This document shows, piece by piece, positions 17,172-24,621 of a DNA stretch of 64,000 nt (its first letter is position 1; each line of letters begins with the position of its first letter). The DNA is from Fuerstiella sp. (GTDB lineage Bacteria > Planctomycetota > Planctomycetia > Planctomycetales > Planctomycetaceae). Where the stretch lies: positions 30,690 through 94,689 of the forward strand of contig JAKVAY010000047.1 of assembly GCA_022447185.1 (NCBI GenBank), read 5' to 3'. A program made the position numbers and the translations under genes. Under the pieces are notes generated by a model. The model made no database searches. It saw only the letters and a program-made list of their open reading frames with translations, and was not told the origin of the DNA.

Positions 17172-20100
17172 TCATTCGGTCCGTTGAATCTCGATTCCTG
17201 ACAATACGGGTGTGCCTTCTTTCGAGTTCAGTTCGATCTGCAATTCATCCGCAATCATCACGTTTTCAAAGGTTTCTACGGCGAATCGATATTCCGGGGG
17301 GCCCGCAGGGTCGAGCATCATATCTTCATGAAGAGTCTTCCCCTGCAGCACGACATCGAATCGACGTTTGGTTGGCGGGGAACTCAGCGGTGTGCCAAAG
17401 AGAAGTCGAACCTGGTACGGATAGGGTGTCGGTTTGTCTGCATCGTCGGGTTGCGTTTCATTCGCATCAATGACCAGTCGGGCCGATTCTTCACCGCGTC
17501 CCTGTGACGCCATCGCTGTACGTTTTCCTGCTCCACGGATGAAAAACACGATCGAGTTACCGGGCTCCCAGTCTGGGCGACCAGTGACGGCTCGAATCAG
17601 CGGAGTGATGTCTGCAGTTCGTTGGGCGTCACCTGCATCACCGGATTTCTTCCATTCATCCGGCTGCCAGCCAACCTCCTGGCTTGTTTTTGGTCGAGAC
17701 GTCAGGTCGTGTCGGTTGTTACTGAAGCGTTCCGCATGGCCGGAATCCTGAGCAGAAATCATCAGCGAGGTAGGTTCCGCTGACGGTTCGTCGCAAATGA
17801 ACTGAATGTAAGCACTGCGGATGTCAGCTCCACTCGCCAGATTGATCTGATTGAATCTCATTCCGACCAGTTGAGTCTCTCCATCTTCAACGAGTTCCAG
17901 GTCTCCGCTGCCGGTGTGGACGTCACCGTTCTGTTTTTCTTCGGCGTCGTCATCTGTGTGATTAACCGGCAGACCTGAACTGAGATTGATTTCCTTCGTA
18001 AGCGTGAATCGAACAGAGACTTTTTGAACATTGTCCGCACCAGACGACAGAACCCATGATTTGTCATTCCGGCCAACGGAAGACGAATGATGACGAAAGA
18101 GTTCCGCATCATCATTCAGGGTGACGGAAAGAAGGGGAGACGGACCGGCGACTGGTGGGTATTCCAGCCACAGCACTCCGTCATCTGTCCGACGGTCACC
18201 AGGGGCGCCGATGTTGACCCCCACTCTGCTGAGCTGATCGAATTCGGTGTGATTCGTGGCTGTCGGATTGATGGTCCAGAATTCCAGCTCAGGCATATGG
18301 ACGAGTGCCAGAGATGTCTGGTTCTGATAGGCACAACTGCACGTCCGAGTGTAGTCAGGTGCATTGAGAACACCATTGGCCACGACAAGATTGGACGTGC
18401 ATCCGGACTTGAATCCGCCAAAATTACCCGTTCCGCTCTCACCAAGCAGATCATAAAATCCGGCGGCACCCGACCGGAATGTCAGCAGATGCTCGCTCGC
18501 AACGATGTTATTGCAACCGTAGGTTCTGGTCACTTTCCACGGTTGCTGCTCACCGGTCAGCGGATTCGCGACCATCTTTTGATGACCGTCTGTGATATGA
18601 AATGCTCCGGCCGAATCGGTATACGAATTCGCATTTGTAATGATCCAGTCGCCGTGCAGCATGCAGGGGCCGGCGTATTCGGTCGTGTCATTCTTCCACT
18701 TCAGCGTTCCATCATCAGCGTGAAAGACGGCCATTCCCCTCCCGATTTCCTCATAGAGTCGGTCGCTCGCAGCCGCACCTGCCTGGAGCAACAGATCATG
18801 TTTTTCGGAATATCCAAGCCAGGTACCGAACACCCCGTCGGTTATCTCCCATACCGTGTTGCCGGTCTCTGCATCAAACGCTGCAATACGATAGCTGTCC
18901 GCCCGCGAGGAACCACGTCGGCGCAGAGCCGCTTCGATGAGTTCCGGAGTCCTGTCAAGACAATAGATTCTGCCACCGCCGGCGATGATCCCATTGTGCC
19001 AGAAACTGTGTTTGGCGCTGACCTGCCATAAAATTGTACCTGAATGTCGATCAAATGCGACGAGTCCCAGACTGGCAGCCCGATCAAGGCTCTTGGAGCC
19101 AAACCCGGCTCGATTTCGTCGGAGACCGCGATCCGACTCGAGGTCCAGTTTGTTGCGATCTCGATAGTTGGCGTAGCCAAATCCTCCCAACAGCACATCT
19201 TCATAAACGCCAATGTAACCCCATTGTCGTTTGCCGCCTGATTCGTCCTGCGGAAGCTGAATTTCCTGAATTGTTACGCCGCTTGCGGGATCCATTATGT
19301 GGCAGCGACTGTCTTCCACAACATAGACGAGGTCGTCTGTAACGATGTAGTTTGTTCCCCGACCGTTGGCACCGGGAATATGGACCTGGTTGTATTTTGG
19401 ATCGAGTGGGGTGTTGGTATATGTTTCATCGTAATAGACGTCGAAGGTGCCCAGATTCTCGAATTCTCGTTTCCACAGGACTCTGCCCGTATAGACATCG
19501 CGGGCGCTGAGACTGTTGATGCCTTCGATAAACAGTCGGCCTCCGGCAACCTGTTCGGGTGGTCCGTGTCCATGCCGGGGCAACACATCCATGTTGCTGC
19601 TTCCTCCAAACCACAGAATACCCAGCGGCAGCTTCACACGACGATCATCCGACTTAACAGTGTTAGCGATATCTCCGTACTGATGCGTCCAGTCGGCAGA
19701 GCCCGGAAGCCTTCCGGTACGGCGAATCATCACACTGTGATGAGTGACCGTCACTTCCGCCTGTTCAAGTTGCAGTCCTCGCACCAATTCTGCGAGCTGT
19801 TCCCTGTTGTTGTCCGCAATCAGGTGCATCACACCGCCGTACGGACGCACAGATTCGTATAATTCTGCGAACAGACCTACGGGAGCTGACGATGTCAGCT
19901 CCCGTCCGACGAATACCAGGTTCGCCGTGTATTTTGGAGCCCGATATGATACGGGCGATGCACAGTGTGCGGTCGTGCTGCCGTACAGACCTGCGGTATC
20001 AAGTAAACGTCGCAGCCGATCAATGTTTTGCTGATCCGGATCGATGATTGCCAGTTGTGTGAATGGTGAGTGTGCCGCGAGTGCATGAATCAGAGATTCG

Positions 20101-21485
20101 TTGGAGATACCGTACCAGTACGCATAACCTTCTGCGTCGACTGCCTGGATGAGATCGGAAATCACGTCCACGGCATCCGGTTGTGTATCGATCACAGCCA
20201 ATTTCTGCGTTTGTGGTTCGATGGCTTTCTGGCTGTCCGCACCGAAAGCCAGGAGTGACCCCTGAATTGTTACCGCGAAGAGTTTTTCATCACCGGCCAG
20301 CAAACGCTCGACCTGTCCCTGTACAGGAATTGAGCCTGCTATGGTTGCCGGCTCTTCCCCGCCGGGCAAACGAATGACTGTGATAGATTCTTTGCCTGCC
20401 GCGTAGAGGTGATTACCGGCCCGAATCAGATCGCCCCGTCCGTCAGCTTCAATTTCCCAGATTATCTGGTCGTTCTGATCATAGGCGCGAATCACTGGGC
20501 TGTCTTCCGCGGATTCCGCGGAGTACACGATTCCGTCCACCAGAACGGGTTCGTGCGGCATGAAATCTGTTTTGAGGCCGCTGTTCAATTCGAAGGCGCG
20601 AGTTCCCTTCAGTCGGGTGTGAACGTAAAATCGCTGATTGTCGGCAACAACAAATGATCCGCCGGTTCCCTTGCCACCCGCGTTGATCTCAAAATACCGC
20701 AATTGTCCATTACTGCGCTGAAGCACTGCCGGAACCGATCGGCCACCAGGCACCACCAGGAACTCATTCGTTGCCACGAGCGCACCCTGAGGTGCGACGC
20801 CCGCGAATGACGGAGCGCTGTGCGGCTGTTTGATGTATTGCGCACCAGTACTGTCGTTCACCCACTGCACTTCACCGGTTGCAGCATCGAGAGCGTAGAG
20901 AAACGTTCCCATCATGGGCCAGATGCTGGCCGCAAAATAAACTGTCTGATCGCGAATCACAGGGCCACCACGGGCCGGCCATGCGGAGATGACACGGTGG
21001 TTTCCAATAACCTTTTGTTTTCCGGGGGCTCCCTGGAATTTCCAGACCATCGTTCCGGTAGCCGCTTCCACGCAATACAGGCAACCGTCATCGCTGCTGA
21101 AATAAACTTTGCCATCCCAGCCAGCCGCAGGAAGACGGACCGGACCATCAGTGAAGAACGACCACAGTTCATCGCCCGAATTTGAGTCGAACGCGGTCAG
21201 TTTGTCGCGATCGTTGAAGCCGACGAATACCCGGCCATCCATAACAATCGGTTCAAAAACGCGGTCGTATGTCATCAAATCCAGATTGAGTGGATCGTCC
21301 CACGCCTGAACCCGTTGCTCGAACTGGCGTGTCCACATGAGACGCAGTTCCGATGGCAGTGTTTCGCTGGATGATCCCGTCCTTTCGGGGTTCGCACGCC
21401 ACATTGGCCAGTCCTCAGCGGGAACGCTGCAACTTAAAAATAATGTGGCAAGGAAATACACAGTGCCACGTGCCTGCTGAATCAT
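17172..21485 (-). CDS. Giant exported PQQ-like beta-propeller protein with methyltransferase-like insert
   Basis: The 1437-residue product starts at the ATG at 21485, preceded by AAGAGG with 8-base spacing, and has a signal peptide (RGTVYFLATLFLSCSVPAEDW). Residues ~25-430 are PQQ-type propeller repeats (WPMWRANPERTGSS, VYFSSDDGCLYCVEAATG, FLYALDAATGEVQW). Residues ~435-565 look like a Rossmann methyltransferase (YAYWYGI, LAIIDPDQQNIDRLRRLLD, ANLVFVGREL, GGVMHLIAD). A second propeller block begins near 598 (DWTHQYGDIANT). The C-terminal ~350 residues hold a domain with IRSAYIQFICDEPS and a malectin-like module (PYPYQVRLLFGTP). The glycine-rich SAM loop is poorly kept, so methyltransferase activity is doubtful. 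The protein is probably extracytoplasmic, with unknown role. Confidence 0.85.
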   Translation of the reverse strand: MIQQARGTVYFLATLFLSCSVPAEDWPMWRANPERTGSSSETLPSELRLMWTRQFEQRVQAWDDPLNLDLMTYDRVFEPIVMDGRVFVGFNDRDKLTAFDSNSGDELWSFFTDGPVRLPAAGWDGKVYFSSDDGCLYCVEAATGTMVWKFQGAPGKQKVIGNHRVISAWPARGGPVIRDQTVYFAASIWPMMGTFLYALDAATGEVQWVNDSTGAQYIKQPHSAPSFAGVAPQGALVATNEFLVVPGGRSVPAVLQRSNGQLRYFEINAGGKGTGGSFVVADNQRFYVHTRLKGTRAFELNSGLKTDFMPHEPVLVDGIVYSAESAEDSPVIRAYDQNDQIIWEIEADGRGDLIRAGNHLYAAGKESITVIRLPGGEEPATIAGSIPVQGQVERLLAGDEKLFAVTIQGSLLAFGADSQKAIEPQTQKLAVIDTQPDAVDVISDLIQAVDAEGYAYWYGISNESLIHALAAHSPFTQLAIIDPDQQNIDRLRRLLDTAGLYGSTTAHCASPVSYRAPKYTANLVFVGRELTSSAPVGLFAELYESVRPYGGVMHLIADNNREQLAELVRGLQLEQAEVTVTHHSVMIRRTGRLPGSADWTHQYGDIANTVKSDDRRVKLPLGILWFGGSSNMDVLPRHGHGPPEQVAGGRLFIEGINSLSARDVYTGRVLWKREFENLGTFDVYYDETYTNTPLDPKYNQVHIPGANGRGTNYIVTDDLVYVVEDSRCHIMDPASGVTIQEIQLPQDESGGKRQWGYIGVYEDVLLGGFGYANYRDRNKLDLESDRGLRRNRAGFGSKSLDRAASLGLVAFDRHSGTILWQVSAKHSFWHNGIIAGGGRIYCLDRTPELIEAALRRRGSSRADSYRIAAFDAETGNTVWEITDGVFGTWLGYSEKHDLLLQAGAAASDRLYEEIGRGMAVFHADDGTLKWKNDTTEYAGPCMLHGDWIITNANSYTDSAGAFHITDGHQKMVANPLTGEQQPWKVTRTYGCNNIVASEHLLTFRSGAAGFYDLLGESGTGNFGGFKSGCTSNLVVANGVLNAPDYTRTCSCAYQNQTSLALVHMPELEFWTINPTATNHTEFDQLSRVGVNIGAPGDRRTDDGVLWLEYPPVAGPSPLLSVTLNDDAELFRHHSSSVGRNDKSWVLSSGADNVQKVSVRFTLTKEINLSSGLPVNHTDDDAEEKQNGDVHTGSGDLELVEDGETQLVGMRFNQINLASGADIRSAYIQFICDEPSAEPTSLMISAQDSGHAERFSNNRHDLTSRPKTSQEVGWQPDEWKKSGDAGDAQRTADITPLIRAVTGRPDWEPGNSIVFFIRGAGKRTAMASQGRGEESARLVIDANETQPDDADKPTPYPYQVRLLFGTPLSSPPTKRRFDVVLQGKTLHEDMMLDPAGPPEYRFAVETFENVMIADELQIELNSKEGTPVLSGIEIQRTE

Positions 21486-21890
21486 TGAGAGGACCTCTTT
21501 GGACTGCCGGATGCACCGATTCCGTCTGTTGAAATGTCCGGGTTCTGACGGAGCAGATAAGATGAAAATACAGACAACGACGCGAACAGCGAGGTTATCG
21601 TGACAGGACGCGTTGAACAATCCAATAAACTTTTCAGAAGGTCAGGTTCGAATCTCACAGTTCCACCATGACTCGAAGTTCAAATCGATTCGGTGGGAAC
21701 GGTTCGTAGCTCAGATTCCGCACTTCTGGTTTTCATCGAATGTTGTATTTGCTTGCGTGTCTGTTGTGAGTGACTAATCTGGCGATCCGAATGCGGCGCA
21801 GATTTGCGTTCATGGTCTCGCTGTGGCACTTCGCTGCGATGTCCGGATTTGGGAGTTGGATTTGGTGCGACATTATTCCATCTGTTTCAC
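21486..21890. other. Intergenic stretch with tRNA-like fragments
   Basis: No supported gene. GGTTCGAATC (21645-21654) followed by CCACCA (21663-21668) resembles the T arm and 3' end of a tRNA, and GTAGCTCAG (21706-21714) resembles a D arm. The T stem does not pair and no matching acceptor stem was found, so at best these are decayed pieces or chance. Confidence 0.3.
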
Positions 21891-21894
21891 GATG

Positions 21895-22151
21895 ACAGCT
21901 GTGCTGACCGTATCCTCCGCATTGGACGGCGATACAGTGCATCGCTCATCACAACCGGCCGACTCGTGTACTTTCTGTCGGACGACGGTGATACAAAAAT
22001 TGTCCGTGTCAGGACGGCGTTCGAACTCGTTGCCAACAATCCACTGGACGAACTCTGCAGTGCGTCACCGGCAGTCAGCGGTGGACAGATTCTAATACGT
22101 GGTGACAAACACCTGTTTTGTATCGGAAAATCTGACGGTAACGGAGACTGA
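21895..22151 (+). pseudogene. C-terminal relic of a PQQ-like beta-propeller gene
   Basis: Seen: the frame that is open from 21804 reads RIGRRYSASLITTGRLVYFLSDDG, then TAFELVANNPLDELCSASPAVSGGQILIRGDKHLFCIGK, and stops at 22151. Known: planctomycete PQQ propeller proteins typically end with YSASPVxxxGRIYFxxExG...LGExCxASPAxSxGxIFIRxxxHLYCIG. The match is strong, but only the last ~80 codons are present and nothing upstream continues the propeller. Inference: the 3' stump of a lost gene. It lies on the strand opposite to the neighbouring intact PQQ gene and need not derive from it. Confidence 0.68.
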
Positions 22152-22219
22152 TCGAAGTGATGAAGTACATCACACGGACTGTTGCAGGACGGTCTGTCCG
22201 TTATCCTGCATAAAGCCGG

Positions 22220-22606
22220 TCAGACCGGGGACGAGCGATGAAAGTGCACATGACGCCATTTCTCGTCTTTTCGATGCCAGACTCGAGTTTCTTCGAAATG
22301 ATGTGTACGCGTCTCGCCGGAAGAGTTCACCTGCTGTACTAAACGCACATAGCTCACAATCGCCACCTCGGTTCCCAGCAGGCGAACGTGTGGTGATGCA
22401 ATCGTTGTCTGCCCTGAATTGTTGCCGCCCAGTTCAAAGTAAAATTTGTGAAACGGCATCCCCTGCACCAGATGGCCGCGAGCTTCCGGTTCGAAACAAC
22501 TTAACGACGGATCACACAATTCAGAATAGAGTGACCAGTCTCCACGGGAAATGGCGTCCAGAAGACGGCCAGTCAATTCGATCAGTTCGATTTCGTCAGG
22601 GCACAT
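22220..22606 (-). CDS. SnoaL/NTF2-like protein resembling the CaMKII association domain
   Basis: Small cone-fold protein (128 residues from the ATG at 22606; 134 from 22624) of the NTF2-like superfamily. The sequence follows the oligomerisation (association) domain of eukaryotic Ca2+/calmodulin-dependent kinase II closely and in order: CDPSLSCFEPEARGHLVQGM, FHKFYFE, SPHVRLLGTEVAIVSYVRL, EETRVWHRKDEKW and HVHFHRS. In CaMKII this domain builds the 12- or 14-subunit hub; bacterial stand-alone copies exist, with unknown roles. No kinase domain is attached or adjacent. It probably forms rings in the cytoplasm and may bind a small ligand in its pocket. It is monocistronic as far as I can see. Confidence 0.85.
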   Translation of the reverse strand: MCPDEIELIELTGRLLDAISRGDWSLYSELCDPSLSCFEPEARGHLVQGMPFHKFYFELGGNNSGQTTIASPHVRLLGTEVAIVSYVRLVQQVNSSGETRTHHFEETRVWHRKDEKWRHVHFHRSSPV

Positions 22607-22624
22607 AGCGGATCCTGGCAGCAT

Positions 22625-23001
22625 TGTCAGCGGATTTGGACGCCTATGATAAACAGCATACAGAAAGCAGATACTTATGATCTGACGTTTTCAGTAATTC
22701 TGCTGTTTCTGCACTTGCGAAACTATTTGCTCCGTGTCGATTGATGTGACCCATTACGAGTTTCCCAGTGCAGGCCACTTCTGAGCGACGTTTCGCCTGA
22801 TTCCATGCAGTATTGCGGGCTCGGCGATCATCCCGTGCGCCATTTTGGGGTATTTACTCGATCAGGTGCCGCAGAAAATCCAGCTGACAGACTTCGACAA
22901 CAAGGTCGGCAGAAATATTGGGTCCGTGATCCCATCGTTTCAGAGAAACTGTCGCTGCGACAACAGGGGCGTCAAAGCCAGCACCGACGGTGGACCGAGT
23001 C
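22625..23001. other. Intergenic stretch downstream of the dehydrogenase gene
   Basis: No supported gene. One minus-strand frame reads TRSTVGAGFDAPVVAATVSL before stopping at 22854, which looks protein-like, but I could not tie it to a family and it overlaps the dehydrogenase 3' end in another frame. Confidence 0.4.
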
Positions 23002-24054
23002 TTACCCATCTGATGTTGCAAAATTGTGTTTGACGTCCAGAAGCCGACAGGTTTCACAGATCTGGTTCCAGGTTGTGTCATCCAGATCGATTCCATGTTC
23101 AAGACGATGATTTCTGACGCGTTGTTCAATCTCACCCGGCATGAGAATCTCACCATTTTCATCAATCGTTCGCGAACTCTTGACAAATTCGATGAATCGC
23201 GTGACTTCGGGAATAAATGCGTCGTCTGAACTAAAAAAACTGCGGTCGATAAAAATCGACAGCATTCCGTTGACGACCCGCCAGCTTTTTTCCGGATTGG
23301 TACAGGAACTTCCGGTCAGGGCACCAGCCAGCATTTCAATGATCATTGAAAGACCAGAGCCTTTGTGGCCGGCAATTGGCAGGATGGAACCCGGCTCGCT
23401 ATAGAATGCGGCCGGATCGTTTGTTGGGCTTCCGGTGGCATCAATGATGCAGCCATCGGGGACCGGAACTCCTTTGTTGAGCGCTACGCGAATCTTGCCT
23501 TCGGCGATGGTGCATGCCGACATGTCCAGAATCAACGGAGTTCCATTGCCGGTCGGGACGCCGGCGGCGAAAGGATTTGCAGAGAGTCGTCGATCAATTC
23601 CGCCAAACGGTGCCACCAGCATTCCGGCACCACTGGTGTTGACAAAATGCAGGGAGAGCCGGTCAGCCTCAGCGGCCATTTCGGCCCAGTCTCCGATTCG
23701 ACCGAGATGTCCGGAATTCCTTAGCGCGATCACGGACACGCCGTGTGTTGACGATTTGTCGATTCCCAGTTGTGTCGCCTGTTCACCGATGCTTTGCCCA
23801 AGACCAAACTGTCCATCGACAACGGCGAGGACATCGTTCTCTGTGACGATATCCATCGACTGGTTAGCAAAAACTTTGCCATCCTGCAGCCATTGCACAT
23901 AAGAAGGAATCCGAATCGCACCGTGCGAATCATGTCCAACCAGGTTCGCACCGATCAGGTGTCCGGCCACACTCGACGCTTCGTCACCGTCGCAACCTGC
24001 CGCAGCAAAGATATCGGTGGTCAGTTCTGTCAGCTGGTCGTTTTGGAAATTCAT
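23002..24054 (-). CDS. Malate/L-lactate/sulfolactate dehydrogenase family (Ldh2) oxidoreductase
   Basis: NAD(P)-dependent 2-hydroxyacid dehydrogenase of the Ldh_2 family, cytoplasmic, 350 residues from the ATG at 24054 (MNFQNDQLTEL); the frame is open to 24138. Family motifs are the N-terminal GANLVGHDSHGAIRIPSYV with the catalytic His, VIALRNSGHLGRIGDWAEMAA, and LSANPFAAGVPT. A glycine-rich HKGSGLSMIIEMLAGAL block lies near the C terminus. Members use malate, lactate, sulfolactate, ureidoglycolate or similar acids, and the substrate here cannot be told. A perfect 13-bp hairpin lies 56 bases upstream of the start and could influence expression. Confidence 0.9.
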   Translation of the reverse strand: MNFQNDQLTELTTDIFAAAGCDGDEASSVAGHLIGANLVGHDSHGAIRIPSYVQWLQDGKVFANQSMDIVTENDVLAVVDGQFGLGQSIGEQATQLGIDKSSTHGVSVIALRNSGHLGRIGDWAEMAAEADRLSLHFVNTSGAGMLVAPFGGIDRRLSANPFAAGVPTGNGTPLILDMSACTIAEGKIRVALNKGVPVPDGCIIDATGSPTNDPAAFYSEPGSILPIAGHKGSGLSMIIEMLAGALTGSSCTNPEKSWRVVNGMLSIFIDRSFFSSDDAFIPEVTRFIEFVKSSRTIDENGEILMPGEIEQRVRNHRLEHGIDLDDTTWNQICETCRLLDVKHNFATSDG

Positions 24055-24109
24055 GATCGGGAACGTTCCGGAGTTCGATTCATCGGGGATCTGAAAGGTA
24101 CATCGATCA

Positions 24110-24138
24110 GTGCTGGTCGGGCCAAGCCCGACCAGCAC
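24110..24138. repeat. Perfect 13-bp inverted repeat, 3-base loop
   Basis: GTGCTGGTCGGGC at 24110-24122 pairs with its exact complement at 24126-24138 around CAA. It lies upstream of the dehydrogenase gene and has no T tract on either strand. It may be an intergenic palindromic repeat, an mRNA leader hairpin or a terminator without a U tail. Confidence 0.88.
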
Positions 24139-24621
24139 AGCTTACAGGTTCCGACGCTATCAAGTCAAAAGGTGGAAACTGGTACCAGCTGCGTATCGCC
24201 TGAGTGGTCGTCCGATGCTCGAACAAAGGTGTCAGCCTGATTTTTCAGCTGTATTTGAACAGGAGTCAGCGTTGTGTTGTGGCTGATCGTTTACAGGTTT
24301 GCCCGTGGTGACCTCGTCTTTACTGGTTAAGTCCGCGAAGTCTGGACACGGAATTCTCTCTGTTTGGCAACGGAACACCCATCTCGGTCGTTATTAAAGG
24401 TGGGAAATTGCCTCGATCGTTGATTTCGATCAACATATGTCGGGGTCTTGCTGCGGATTAGGCGGTCAGAGGTTCTGCAGTAACCGAAAAATGACTGCCG
24501 GTCGACGTCCCGAAAGTGTAATATGTTTAACAGTGTGAACATCTGTAATATGGATTGACATTCACACCTGCCGGGATACCTGACCCTCACCCGGATCAAC
24601 ACTAGTAATTTCCGGATCAAT
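24139..24621. other. Intergenic stretch between divergent genes
   Basis: About 480 bases carrying the promoters of the dehydrogenase (minus) and the DUF1549/1553 gene (plus). A short GTTGAT-TTCG-ATCAAC hairpin sits at 24419-24434. No gene relic was recognised. Confidence 0.5.

Noticed and set aside
22854..23001. TRSTVGAGFDAPVVAATVSL segment as a gene relic
   Set aside because: It looks protein-like, but I could not link it to any family and it overlaps the dehydrogenase gene in another frame.
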